Assembly (NCBI RefSeq): GCF_009932475.1
Contig: NZ_BJOV01000002.1
Location: 744,001-808,000 of the forward strand
Origin: Gordonia spumicola
GTDB taxonomy: Bacteria > Actinomycetota > Actinomycetes > Mycobacteriales > Mycobacteriaceae
Direction of reading: 5' to 3'
Length of the DNA stretch: 64,000 nt
The notes below the pieces were generated by a model that saw nothing but the letters and a program-made list of their open reading frames with translations, was not told the origin of the DNA and did not search any database. How positions within the stretch are numbered: the stretch's first letter is position 1; each line of letters starts with the position of its first letter. This document shows, piece by piece, positions 25,899-35,650 of this stretch. The translations under genes and the position numbers were made by a program.

Positions 25899-28579
25899 CA
25901 GAACGTGAACCCGTCGCCGAGATCGGGGGTGCGGAACTGATCGGGTTGAGCCTGATCGTCGGCGACCGTCGACTGCCAGCCGCTGTCGGGCGCCTGGATC
26001 GGCTCCGCCGACCACGACGTCTGCGCGGAGCCACCGGCGTGGCGGATGCGGTCGACGGTGAAGCCGTCCGACAGCTGTGTCGCCACGCAGACGATGCCGA
26101 TGCCCGTCCGGGTGGGACTGCGGCGGTCGACGAGCACCTCGCCGACACCCGAGGAACGGGCGACGTCGGTGAGCACGTCGCCGGAGAACGAGCCCGCCGC
26201 GGGCTCCTGGCGGTCGAGTCCGGCGAGGAATTCGCCGATCGGCTGAACCTGACCACCGATCACCTGCACGTTCGCGACCAGACCCGACACCAGATCGGTG
26301 CGGCGCGTGTTGAGCAGATCGAGGGTCTGCGCCCACACTCGATCGGCGCCCGTCGAGGTGACGCGGCCGAGGTAGACGTCGCTCGACCAGCGGTCCAGGC
26401 TCGACGCCGAACCCGCACCGCGGTCTCGCCACATGGTGGAGCGACTGGCCGACCGGTCGGCGCCGGGCAGAAGGGTGCCGCTCGCGGAGATGAAGTCCTC
26501 CCACGGCTCGGTGATCCAGCTCGGGTGGTACAGGTCGCGACGCAGGTCGGCCGCGGTGCGGGCGATCGACTCGTCGGACGGCTGCGCGACGCCGACGGCC
26601 GTCGACATCGGCATGCCCCACGACACGGCGAGCGGTGTGATCGTGGTGTGACGATCGGGTCCGAGCGGCGACTCCAGGAAGCTGCCGACGGCGCGGCTCC
26701 ACGAGAGGAACTGGCCGTACGCCTGCGACAGACGACGCAGGTCGGCGAACGCGGACTGCAGGTTCTGATCGTCGACGGCCCGATCGCTGAGGACCTTCCG
26801 ACGCTGGTGCAACAGTGCGAACAGTTGGCGTTGCGACCGGATGAAGGCGAAGCACAGGGACACGAGCAGGATGATCAGGGAGCCGAGGACGACGACAACC
26901 GGAACCCACCACTCGACCTTGTCGGTCCAGCCGAGCCAGATGAACACGCCGGTCAGGACCAGCCACAACAGGACGAGCACCTGCGTCCAGCGGGCCAGCG
27001 CGAGGCGGCCCTCGCCCGGATCGGGCGGCGTCACCGCACTGCGGACGCGTTCGAGGAGGTGCTGGAACTCGGCCAGTGCCTCGCCGAATGCCGAGGCCAG
27101 CGTGGAGCCGACCGCCGAGCCGAAGCTCGGCGCGTTCCGCGACGCCCACGTGTTCAGTTCGTTGAGGGTGGTGCCGGCCTGCAGTCCGAGGTCGGGACTC
27201 GACTGCAGTTCGGTGAGGCGGCCGCGCAGGTCGTTGATGCCGAGCGGGTCGGTGGCGTCGACGCTGCCCATTCGGACGGCCGCGGCGACGCCGCCGTTGG
27301 AGACCGTGAAGCGCTCGCGGGGCCCGGGGACGATCGAGTTGGAGTCGGTGATGACGCCGCGGGCGGCGCCGATGGGAATCGGGTTGAGGCCCTTGCCCGC
27401 GCCGCGACTGCCTGCGTCGGCGAGGGTGAACGCCGCACCCGTGTAGTCCTGCCACAGTTCGCCGAGGTCGTCGCCCGCGTGCTGGATCAGATCGGGGCGT
27501 CCGATCAGGCCCGACATCTGCTCGGTCGCGGCACCGATGTCGGCCCAGCCCGCGCGCGTTCCGTCGGCGTGCCTGCCTCGGACGACCACGTCGTAGGCGG
27601 ACGGCGCATTGGTGAACACGGCGTGTTGGACGCTGATCGCGATGCGGTCGGAGATGCCGTCGACGAGACCGCGGTACCAGGCTGCGGGCGCGTTCTTCAG
27701 GCTCGCCCACAGGAAGCTGAAGAACATCTTGATCGCCGCCCACGCGCCGATCTTCTCGGCTGCGTGCGCCTCGTAGGGCATCCGCGAGCCCTTGAGGACG
27801 CCGGGATGTGCGCGCCACAGGGCTTGCGACATCGTCGACGACGCGAGCGCCGGATCCTGCACCGGAACCACCTGTACATGCAGGTCCGTGGGGATCGGGA
27901 GGTGACCGTCCTGCGCGAGGACCTCCGACCGCAGTCGGGTCTCGACCTCCTCGGTGCGCAGGCGGCGGTAGTACGTGCGGGCCAGGCGGACCACGGCCCC
28001 GGGCAGGATGTGTTCGCCGTCCAACCCGGTCTGGTCCACTCCCGTCCACAGCCCGGTCAGACCCGCGACCACGGGGGCCGCGAAGCGCGCCACGTCGGCG
28101 ACACCGGGCCGCGCGGGCGTCGCGATGCGACCGAAGTGGGGGCCGCGCGAGTCCTCGGGCGCCACCACGATGTTGTGCCAGCCCTCGATGACGAGCGACT
28201 CTATGTGCGCGGGAGCCCCGTCGGTGCCGACGAGCAGGCACTGCAACCGGATGACGTCGCGCGCGCCGGTCGCGCTCGCCAGCGCGCCGACGGCGGCGAC
28301 CTCGGCGAGCAGATCGATCGGCTCGGACTGCGAGGTGGCGGGTGTCAGGAGGCACAGCCGCAGGGTGTCGACGCGCCGGTCGGTGACGAACTGCTGCAGG
28401 GTGAGTCCGCGTGAGGTCCCCCCGTGCACGACCGTCACGTCGGTGATCGGCCGACCCGGGGTGTGCCGGGCCCAGACGAATTCGTCGACGAGACCGGCCG
28501 CGGTCAGATCGGCGAGACCGGAGACGACACCGTCGGCGATGCCGCCCGGCGACACCAGGACGGTCAGTGTGTCGGTCAC
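25898..28579 (-). CDS. Two-TM protein between the tubulin-like and FN3-like proteins
   Basis: An 893-residue protein from GTG 28579 (GTGA overlap with the tubulin-like gene). The first 200 residues form a Rossmann-like alpha/beta region (LTVLVSPGGIADGVVSGLAD, LRLCLLTPATSQSEPIDLLA). A long helical region follows. Two adjacent membrane helices lie at about 531-550 and 556-577. The C-terminal 315 residues contain a second alpha/beta part with GIGIVCVATQLSDGF. I do not recognise the family. Because its only neighbours are the tubulin-like and FN3-like genes, it is the best candidate for the membrane anchor of the tubulin-like protein. Confidence 0.7.
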   Translation of the reverse strand: MTDTLTVLVSPGGIADGVVSGLADLTAAGLVDEFVWARHTPGRPITDVTVVHGGTSRGLTLQQFVTDRRVDTLRLCLLTPATSQSEPIDLLAEVAAVGALASATGARDVIRLQCLLVGTDGAPAHIESLVIEGWHNIVVAPEDSRGPHFGRIATPARPGVADVARFAAPVVAGLTGLWTGVDQTGLDGEHILPGAVVRLARTYYRRLRTEEVETRLRSEVLAQDGHLPIPTDLHVQVVPVQDPALASSTMSQALWRAHPGVLKGSRMPYEAHAAEKIGAWAAIKMFFSFLWASLKNAPAAWYRGLVDGISDRIAISVQHAVFTNAPSAYDVVVRGRHADGTRAGWADIGAATEQMSGLIGRPDLIQHAGDDLGELWQDYTGAAFTLADAGSRGAGKGLNPIPIGAARGVITDSNSIVPGPRERFTVSNGGVAAAVRMGSVDATDPLGINDLRGRLTELQSSPDLGLQAGTTLNELNTWASRNAPSFGSAVGSTLASAFGEALAEFQHLLERVRSAVTPPDPGEGRLALARWTQVLVLLWLVLTGVFIWLGWTDKVEWWVPVVVVLGSLIILLVSLCFAFIRSQRQLFALLHQRRKVLSDRAVDDQNLQSAFADLRRLSQAYGQFLSWSRAVGSFLESPLGPDRHTTITPLAVSWGMPMSTAVGVAQPSDESIARTAADLRRDLYHPSWITEPWEDFISASGTLLPGADRSASRSTMWRDRGAGSASSLDRWSSDVYLGRVTSTGADRVWAQTLDLLNTRRTDLVSGLVANVQVIGGQVQPIGEFLAGLDRQEPAAGSFSGDVLTDVARSSGVGEVLVDRRSPTRTGIGIVCVATQLSDGFTVDRIRHAGGSAQTSWSAEPIQAPDSGWQSTVADDQAQPDQFRTPDLGDGFTF

Positions 28580-31500
28580 AGGAGGCCCTCCAGACCTTCC
28601 TCGGGACGCGGCGCCTCCCACGACTGCTGCTGCACATTCGGCACCACCGGCCCGGACGCGTACGTCGGCCGGTGCGCCTGCTCGACGGCGAGGTCGATCA
28701 GGTCCGCGATCGCCAGCGTCGCCCACACCACGTCGGGGGCGAGGTCCCGGAAGATCGGCGTGGCCGACGCCTGCGCACGGCTCGCGATCACCGAGAACGT
28801 GCCGCCACCGGGGGCGGGAGGCAGGCCGTCCTCGACGCCCTCACCGGTCGCCATGAAGTTGGTCGACGCGAACCCGCGGTATGCGTCGACATACTTTCGG
28901 AGCTCGGCGGCCCGGTCCTCGATCGAGACGCCGGGACCGGTGTTCTTCAAGCCGGGGGCGACGCCGGTGGAGCTCTCACCGGTGCGGAGCCAGTCGGCGA
29001 TGTTCGCCACGGCGGCCAGGTGCGCGCGATTGTTCGACGGCGTCGGTTCGAGAGGTCCGGCGTCGAAGATCTGACGCAGTGCGCGGTACGGCTGCATCGA
29101 GCCCATCACCGGAGGCTGATGCGCCTGCGCGATCGCGAGCAGCGACGATTCGAGGACCGCGGGCAGCCAGTCGAACTCGCCGTGGTGCTTCACCTGTGGG
29201 GTCAGCAGTGGGTGCGGGAACGGGATCCACCGCGTCTGGCTCTTGTCCCACACCTGCACGGGGCGGTCGAACAGCGGTGCGTCGGGCATCCGGATGAGGC
29301 CGAGGGCGCGACCGATGAGCCAGCCGGCGATCATCGCTCGACGCTCGGACGCCGTCATCGGAAGGCTGGCGGCCAACGGACGCGTGCGGCGGTATCGCCA
29401 GAACGAGTCGCGTTCCTTCGGTGATGCCGACAGCCACTGGCGGGCCGCGGGCTGACCCACCGACTCATAGACGAGCGGCGAGTAGTTCGGGAAGTTGCCG
29501 AAGATGTCGATGCGCTTGATGCCGCTCTCATCGGTCAACGCGTTGGTGAACGCACGTACGGTCTCGTCCCGGACATGTTGGGTGCCGCGCAGTTCGGTGG
29601 TCAGCATGTCGGCCACCACCAGGTGTTGGAACGGGACCGCGGAGAACTTGAACGTGTACTCCAAGTCGGCGTTGTTGTGCATGACCTTCAGCGCGTTCAG
29701 GTTCACGCTCGCCAGCGGGCGGGCCAGTTGAACGGCCTGCGCGAAGTGTCCGACGAGGTCGCGTTGGCGACGTGCCAGCTCGGTCTCCGGGACACCCTGG
29801 TCGACGCTGCCCGACCGGCCGGTCACGTAGTCCTGCAGCGACTGCGAGACGTAGCGGTCGAACGATCGTCCCGGTCGGGCGACGAACTGACGCGACCGGT
29901 CGAGCAGCTCGGACGGGCGGACATGCACGTCGAACCGCGCCGGGCTGGCGTTGATGGTCTCGCCGGTGTCCGGGTTCCGCGGGAACGCGCGCGAGGTCCA
30001 CGGTCCGAGACGTTCGACGGTGGGAACCACCGCGCCGGGCGGCTTGGTGCCGCTCACCGTCTCCCACCAGCCGGTCACGACTTCGCGGATCGCGATGCGG
30101 CGGCCCGTCTCGAAGGCCTGCGCGCCGAGCCCCTGGTCGACGGATGTCGGCAGGTCGGCCTGATACTGCCCCTGGAAGTCGTCCGAACTCGTCAGCATCA
30201 CCTCGTTGTCGGCTTCGGAGAAACGGTCGGCCACGCGGGCGTCCGTGTCTGCGGGCCACGCGGCGTACTCATCGGTGCGCAGGTCGGCCAGCGCGACGTG
30301 CGCGCGCTGTCGGTCGGCGGCGTCGCGCAGGACGGTCTGCGCCTCGTCGAGCGCCGAGATGAGCGGATCGAACAGTTCGCTGACCGATGCGCCCGCCGAC
30401 TCCGCGATGTTGTGCGACAGCGACGCGTAGATGAACTGCGTCAGCGTGACGACGACGCTGTCGATCACCTGCTCGGTGATCGCGGCGGGATTGTTCAGGG
30501 CTCCGCGCAGCGAGGCCAGGGTGCGGGCGAGTTCCGGCGTCGGTTCGGCGACGTCCGCGGGCAGGTACGTGCTGAGCTGCTGGGCCTCGGGGAGGATCGT
30601 CTGCATCGTCTTCGACGCCCGCTTGACCAGACCCGACGCGTACGGGAGCCCGATGTCGGCGATCGCCTGCGTCGTGACCTGCTCCAGAGACGTCGAGAAC
30701 CGGTTGGCCCACCCGAACGCCACCGCGTAGGCGGCCTCGGACGCCGCGCGGACCAGCTGTTCCCGCTGTTCGGCGAGCACTCGCGTGACCGACGCGGCCC
30801 ACTGCTGGCCGTTCACGCCGGGGCTCTGGTCGATCCGTGGACGGACGATGCCGTTGACGATGGCGCGGGCCCTTGCGTTCACCTGGTCCTGCGGCAGCAC
30901 CGTCGACCACACCCACGTGCCGAGACCTTGCTGGAGGGCCTGATTGTCGGGCAGTCCGATGTGCGAGCAGATGTTGCTCCACTGGATGTCGAGGCGGCCG
31001 GACACCTGCTCCTCGGCGGACGCCGGGTCGTTCACGTTGAGGTGACCGGACAGCAGTAGGTCGGCCGAGCTACGGGCGAGGCGCTGCGCGGCGTACTCGG
31101 CGTACCGGTCGCGCCCCATGCTGATGCTGGCGAAGCCGAACGCACCCCACGGGACGTTGTCGGAATTGTCGGCGCCCCATGCGAGGAACTCCGGCGCGGC
31201 CTCCAGATGACGACCGTTGCCGAGGTCGTACGCGACGAAGTCCTGCATCGCGGTGCCCGACTGGATGAGCGCGGCCAGGCCGCGTCCGAGGCCGCGGTAC
31301 ACGCTGGCCTGCGAACCGTCGCCGAACAGGGTCCGCTCGTTGCCGACGTGGGCGCCGACCGGGAACACCCGCTTGAACGGCGTCACCGCACCCGCACCGT
31401 TCTGGTGGCCGAGGGCACGCATGATCGTCACGTCGTGCGCGCGGGCCGCGCCGGTCTGGCTGGCGATGATCTCGCCGAGCATCGCCAGCGCGTTCGGCCG

Positions 31501-32181
31501 GGTGCCCGAGAACGACGGGTGGTTCTCGTCGCCGAAGATGTCCGGCGTCACCATGAACACGCCCATGAGGTCGGGGTTCACACCGGGGATCAGGGTGAGG
31601 ATGCGACACACGTCGAGAGCCATCGACGCTCCCGCGCCGCCCGCCATCGACGACACGACGAGCACGATCGGGTCGTCGCCAGGGTCGAAGCCGCCCGCAC
31701 CAGGCAGCGACAGAGCGCGCATCTCCGGGTTGGTCTGGGAGTCGTAGAGCTGACCCCATGCCCGCTGCAGGTCGCTGAACACCTTGTTGATGCGGCTCAG
31801 CGTGATCGCGCGGCCGATCGCGCGGTACTGGCCTGCGCCGACGCTGATCGGCACGGTCACCGACTCCGGGTTGCGCGGAGCCCAGGTAGCCAGCTCGGAC
31901 AGTGCGCCCGACGCCGCGAGCCCCTGCGACAGGCCGCTGTCGAGGACCGAGTACGAGTCGCCCTGTGGCCCGACGCCGCAGTACATGCCGCCCATCTCGG
32001 GGACGGACTTCACGTTCTTGCCCTCGTCCGGTGAGATCGGCACGTCCACGTGCACGAACTGCCACCCCGCCGGGATCTTGTCGATCCCGTGGTCGGCGAG
32101 ATCGGACAGCAGCTGGTCCATCATGTATGAGAGCGTCGCGCCGCCGGATCCACCGCAGCCGACGATCAGAAGCTTGCGCAT
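28576..32181 (-). CDS. Tubulin-like (Tubulin_2) protein, 1201 residues
   Basis: A large protein starting MRKLLIVGCGGSGGATLSYM; its glycine-rich loop at residues 8-14 matches the N-terminal nucleotide loop of tubulin/FtsZ folds. The T4-loop equivalent is SSMAGGAGASMALDVCRIL (about 178-196), compared with GGGTGSG in FtsZ. The Tubulin_2 Pfam family has this layout with a long C-terminal extension. Here the extension of about 750 residues is mostly helical and has no TM. It may polymerise or act as a nucleotide switch. AGGAA lies before the ATG. Confidence 0.78.
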   Translation of the reverse strand: MRKLLIVGCGGSGGATLSYMMDQLLSDLADHGIDKIPAGWQFVHVDVPISPDEGKNVKSVPEMGGMYCGVGPQGDSYSVLDSGLSQGLAASGALSELATWAPRNPESVTVPISVGAGQYRAIGRAITLSRINKVFSDLQRAWGQLYDSQTNPEMRALSLPGAGGFDPGDDPIVLVVSSMAGGAGASMALDVCRILTLIPGVNPDLMGVFMVTPDIFGDENHPSFSGTRPNALAMLGEIIASQTGAARAHDVTIMRALGHQNGAGAVTPFKRVFPVGAHVGNERTLFGDGSQASVYRGLGRGLAALIQSGTAMQDFVAYDLGNGRHLEAAPEFLAWGADNSDNVPWGAFGFASISMGRDRYAEYAAQRLARSSADLLLSGHLNVNDPASAEEQVSGRLDIQWSNICSHIGLPDNQALQQGLGTWVWSTVLPQDQVNARARAIVNGIVRPRIDQSPGVNGQQWAASVTRVLAEQREQLVRAASEAAYAVAFGWANRFSTSLEQVTTQAIADIGLPYASGLVKRASKTMQTILPEAQQLSTYLPADVAEPTPELARTLASLRGALNNPAAITEQVIDSVVVTLTQFIYASLSHNIAESAGASVSELFDPLISALDEAQTVLRDAADRQRAHVALADLRTDEYAAWPADTDARVADRFSEADNEVMLTSSDDFQGQYQADLPTSVDQGLGAQAFETGRRIAIREVVTGWWETVSGTKPPGAVVPTVERLGPWTSRAFPRNPDTGETINASPARFDVHVRPSELLDRSRQFVARPGRSFDRYVSQSLQDYVTGRSGSVDQGVPETELARRQRDLVGHFAQAVQLARPLASVNLNALKVMHNNADLEYTFKFSAVPFQHLVVADMLTTELRGTQHVRDETVRAFTNALTDESGIKRIDIFGNFPNYSPLVYESVGQPAARQWLSASPKERDSFWRYRRTRPLAASLPMTASERRAMIAGWLIGRALGLIRMPDAPLFDRPVQVWDKSQTRWIPFPHPLLTPQVKHHGEFDWLPAVLESSLLAIAQAHQPPVMGSMQPYRALRQIFDAGPLEPTPSNNRAHLAAVANIADWLRTGESSTGVAPGLKNTGPGVSIEDRAAELRKYVDAYRGFASTNFMATGEGVEDGLPPAPGGGTFSVIASRAQASATPIFRDLAPDVVWATLAIADLIDLAVEQAHRPTYASGPVVPNVQQQSWEAPRPEEGLEGLL

Positions 32182-32219
32182 CGTTGTCGATTCCTCACAT
32201 GGGTTCTAGGTAGTCGAGA

Positions 32220-34883
32220 TCAGGCTGGGCCGAACGGATTCCCGCCCGGCGGACGGTTCGAGCCGGGGCCGAACGGGTTGTTTCCCTGCGGCCCGGACGG
32301 AGGCGTCCGGCCCGCGGGCGGTCCCGATGCGGGCCCGAACGGTGCCGGACCGTTGCCACCGGTCGGTCCGAACGGGTTCGGCGCGGGTGCGGGTGGGCCG
32401 CCGGACGGTCCGCCCGCGGGCGGCGTCGGAGCCGACGCCTGTCGCAGCTTGGTCAGGTTGCGAGGCGCGTAGTCGCGGACCTCGCCGACGATCCGATCGA
32501 TCTCCGACCGACCGGCGTCTCCGCCGACGAACAGGACCACGGTCGCTGTGTCTTCCGGTCCCGCCGGGTCGTGGAAGATCGCCCAGTTGTTGTGGATCGC
32601 CAGCGGGAGCAGCGCGTTCGGCGTCTTCCCCACCGTCGCGCCGTCGCGGCAGGCAGATCCCGCCATCCCGCTGATCGACGCGACCACGCTGCCCGCGCCG
32701 AACGGCGACCAGCCGACCCTGGTCCGCAGGGACAGTGCTCCGACGTCGATGCTGCGCGTCGGGTTGCCGGTGCCGGGGACCAGACTCACCAGTTCGGTGT
32801 CGGCGACGCCGAACGGCTGGTTGTTGCCGCGGGTCACGGCTCCTCCGACGATGCGGACCGGGATCTGCTCCACCCGCAGCGCACGCGCCGGGATCCGGGC
32901 CGTCAGCCATTTCAGGAAGTACAAGAGCAGCAGCGGGATCAGCGGACCGAGGATCAACGCCGCGATCAACGCGCCGATGAACGTTCCGGTGTTCAGCGGC
33001 TTGCTCAACTCGCCGGTGAACGGGACCTTGATGGAGACGGGGTCGCCGTCGCCCTTCGGCGCGGCGATCACGACCACGTCGCCGCCGACGATGCCGTTCA
33101 CCGACTCCGACGACGACAGGGTCACCGACAGCTCGCCGGACTCGCCGTCCGAGAGTCTGAGGCAGTCGCCCTGGTCGGCGTGATCGGAGGTGACGGCGAT
33201 GTCGGTGCCGTCGGGCGACGCGGTGATCGCGGTGCCGCCCTGCTCGAGCCACACGCAACCGGGGCCGGTGACGGCGATCGTCGCCGTCGTCGCGCCGGAA
33301 CCCTCGATGGTCCCGAACGAGATGCTGTCGGCGACCGTCGGATATCCGACGGGGGCCTTGATCGAGACGGGGATGTCGGCGCGCACCGGCGACAGCTCGG
33401 TCTCCCGGAGCTTTCCGGTGCCCTTCTCCTTGGCCTGCAGGGTGACGTTCAGCGTGAGGCGCAGGGTGGCCTGACCCGGGTCCACGCCCGCCAGGTCGAC
33501 GGTCTGCGGCTTCGACAGGGTGTTCTTGTCGAGGTTCTTCGCGACCGGGACGGTGCGCTTGCCGTCGCGCGTCACGAGCTCGGCATCGAGGGCGAAGTGG
33601 TCGGGCAGCTTCGCGTCGGACAGCGGTTTGCCGTCCTTGCCGTTGATCGTGAAGGCGACGGTCTCATCGGTCGCCCCCGAGTGCAGCGACACCGCGGCGG
33701 CGTTCGCGAGTGCGGGCTTGAGACCACCGGTGATGTGGATGCTCGAGCGGGTCTGCGCGTCGGCCTTGCTCTCGGCGATGAAGACGAGGGCCCACACGCC
33801 GCTCCACGACGGCGCGGACGCACCGGTCATCGTGATCGACGTCGACTTCTCCGAGGGGAAGCTGTAGTCGACGTCCACGCCGCCGATCTGAACGTTCTTC
33901 GCCGTCCGCGGGTCGAGGCGGGTCTGTGCGCCGTCCGGGGACACCAGGACCGGGATCAGTCCGGGGCGTCCGGCGTCGGCGAGCACGCTGACGGTGTCGA
34001 CGGAGCCGTCGAGGACGAAGTAGTGCTTGCCCTCGTCGCAGACGGTCTTGACGCATGCGGTGCGCTCGGTCGGCTCCCGATTGTCACCGGGGGCGCCGAG
34101 ACGGTCGAACGCGAAGAGGAGGTCGTCGATGTTCGTCGCCTCGAAGAACTGGCCGTCGGCCGTCCGGTCGCCGGTGCCACAGTCGTCGCCGCCGATCGCG
34201 ATGCTGCGGAGCAGACCGAAGTCGGGCGACTCGCCGCCCGATGAACTGGACAGGCCGATCGCCACGTTGACGATGCCCGCGGTCGCCAGCTGGTCGGCGA
34301 TGCCGCCCTGGCGGCAGATCGCGGTGCGGGCCGCCGTGATGCGCGACTCCCGGTCGGACGCGGTGAAATCGAGCTCGCCGTCGGTGAACCAGGCGATCAT
34401 CTTGCAGCTGTTCGGCTGCGCGCCCAGAGCGCCGCGCGCGCCTTCAAGGGCCGCCTGGTAATCGGTCGCGGTGCCGTCCTGGCGGGCTGTGGTGTCGGTG
34501 ATCGCGGAGTTCACGGAGTCGAGCGACGCCGCGTTCAGCGTGGTCCAGTCCAGGGACCGGGTGTACGAGTCCGAGAAGCCGGCGACCGAGACCTCGATGG
34601 TCGACCCGGTGCTCGACGAGTACGAGACGAGCTGTTTGGCGAGGAGCTTCGCGGCTGTTCCACGGGCGTTCTGCGCGTCGGACTCGGTGAGACTGCGCGA
34701 TTGGTCGACGAGGAGGAGGACGCGACCGGAGCCGTTCGACGTGACACAGCCGCCGAACGTGTCGAGTCCGGTGCCGTCCGCGTCATCGGCGCGTGCCGCG
34801 GGCGCAGGGAGCAGCGACAGGAGGGCGAGGACGACGGAGGCCGCGAGTGCGGCGATGCGGGTCAGGGTCCGGGTGTGCGGCAT
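32220..34883 (-). CDS. Exported VWA protein with single TM and NPFGP-rich cytoplasmic tail
   Basis: An 887-residue protein. A Sec signal peptide covers residues 1-32 (hydrophobic core, ARA cleavage site). A VWA domain has MIDAS residues D60, S62 and S64 (LLLVDQSRSLTESD) and a second metal loop AWFTDGELDFTASDRES. Several extracellular beta domains follow, then a TM helix (about 632-657). A cytoplasmic domain and a 70-residue Pro/Gly tail with NPFGP/APFGP copies complete it. The tail motif recurs in the co-translated gene at 34883-35404. It may sense an envelope ligand through bound metal and signal to the cytoplasmic complex. Confidence 0.8.
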   Translation of the reverse strand: MPHTRTLTRIAALAASVVLALLSLLPAPAARADDADGTGLDTFGGCVTSNGSGRVLLLVDQSRSLTESDAQNARGTAAKLLAKQLVSYSSSTGSTIEVSVAGFSDSYTRSLDWTTLNAASLDSVNSAITDTTARQDGTATDYQAALEGARGALGAQPNSCKMIAWFTDGELDFTASDRESRITAARTAICRQGGIADQLATAGIVNVAIGLSSSSGGESPDFGLLRSIAIGGDDCGTGDRTADGQFFEATNIDDLLFAFDRLGAPGDNREPTERTACVKTVCDEGKHYFVLDGSVDTVSVLADAGRPGLIPVLVSPDGAQTRLDPRTAKNVQIGGVDVDYSFPSEKSTSITMTGASAPSWSGVWALVFIAESKADAQTRSSIHITGGLKPALANAAAVSLHSGATDETVAFTINGKDGKPLSDAKLPDHFALDAELVTRDGKRTVPVAKNLDKNTLSKPQTVDLAGVDPGQATLRLTLNVTLQAKEKGTGKLRETELSPVRADIPVSIKAPVGYPTVADSISFGTIEGSGATTATIAVTGPGCVWLEQGGTAITASPDGTDIAVTSDHADQGDCLRLSDGESGELSVTLSSSESVNGIVGGDVVVIAAPKGDGDPVSIKVPFTGELSKPLNTGTFIGALIAALILGPLIPLLLLYFLKWLTARIPARALRVEQIPVRIVGGAVTRGNNQPFGVADTELVSLVPGTGNPTRSIDVGALSLRTRVGWSPFGAGSVVASISGMAGSACRDGATVGKTPNALLPLAIHNNWAIFHDPAGPEDTATVVLFVGGDAGRSEIDRIVGEVRDYAPRNLTKLRQASAPTPPAGGPSGGPPAPAPNPFGPTGGNGPAPFGPASGPPAGRTPPSGPQGNNPFGPGSNRPPGGNPFGPA

Positions 34884-35404
34884 CAACGGTGTCCGATCCA
34901 CATGGCGAAGCTGACGGAGCCGACGACGACTCCGGCGGCGATGACGATCATGGTCATGGCATAGGCGAGCGGCAGCCAGTCCGGACGAAGGTAGATCGCG
35001 GCCGAGCGCCGGGCGGTGTCGCGCGAGGTGAACAGCGCGAGCACGCCGATCGCGATCGGCCCGGCGAGTGCCCACCCGGCGATCGACAACGGCGACGCCC
35101 AGAAGACGGCACCGGCGGCGATGCCGAGGACCGCGAGCACCGCCGCGGCGATCAGCAGCCCGATCGGCGGCCCGACGGGTTCGAGCGAGCCGCTCGGCGA
35201 CGGGGGTGCGGGAGTCGGCGCGGGCGCAGGTCCGCCGACCGGGACGGAGCTCGTCGGGCCGAAGGGATTGACGCCGCCCGCGGGCGGTCCGTACGACGCG
35301 GGTGGCGCCTGCCGAGGTGAGGCTCCGGGGTAGCCGGGACCGTGGTTCGCCGGTCCGCCGGTCGGGCGGCCTGTTCCCGGGCCGAACGGGTTGGAAGGTG
35401 ACAC
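34883..35404 (-). CDS. Proline-rich NPFGP membrane protein
   Basis: A 173-residue protein. A 75-residue Pro/Gly-rich N-terminus with NPFGPG and NPFGPTSS is followed by three membrane helices (GLLIAAAVLAVLGIAAGAVF; GWALAGPIAIGVLALF; MTMIVIAAGVVVGSVSFAMW). Its stop shares a base with the VWA start (TGATG). GTG 35404 was chosen over ATG 35449 because the intervening codons are AT-rich in third positions, unlike coding sequence here; there is no strong RBS for either. The NPFGP repeats shared with the VWA tail suggest both bind the same partner. Confidence 0.7.
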   Translation of the reverse strand: MSPSNPFGPGTGRPTGGPANHGPGYPGASPRQAPPASYGPPAGGVNPFGPTSSVPVGGPAPAPTPAPPSPSGSLEPVGPPIGLLIAAAVLAVLGIAAGAVFWASPLSIAGWALAGPIAIGVLALFTSRDTARRSAAIYLRPDWLPLAYAMTMIVIAAGVVVGSVSFAMWIGHR

Positions 35405-35650
35405 AACGAGAATCGTGGCACATACCACTGACAGTTTTGCGACGAGCATCGCATCGCTCGTTTATCTGGCGGGCGATCCGTACTTCGGGTAGTGGGGCCG
35501 GACGGCCAGGTCAGCGGTTCGACACCAGCGTTCGACCCGGCCACCGCGCCCATTCGCCGAGCCATCGAGAACGGGTGTCCGGTCGGTCGTGTCGGGCCGG
35601 AATTCATTCGTTCGTTCGATGAACCGCCCGCTCGACGTGGAACTCGTCGA

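Noticed and set aside
25899-28637. Possible 1714-residue protein extending the FN3-like gene upstream
   Set aside because: The extra part is Arg/Pro-rich shadow of the two-TM gene. The TGATG junction at 25898 marks the real start.
35405-35449. N-terminal extension MLVAKLSVV of the NPFGP membrane protein
   Set aside because: Codon use in this stretch is AT-rich in third positions, unlike all neighbouring coding sequence; kept only as an alternative start.
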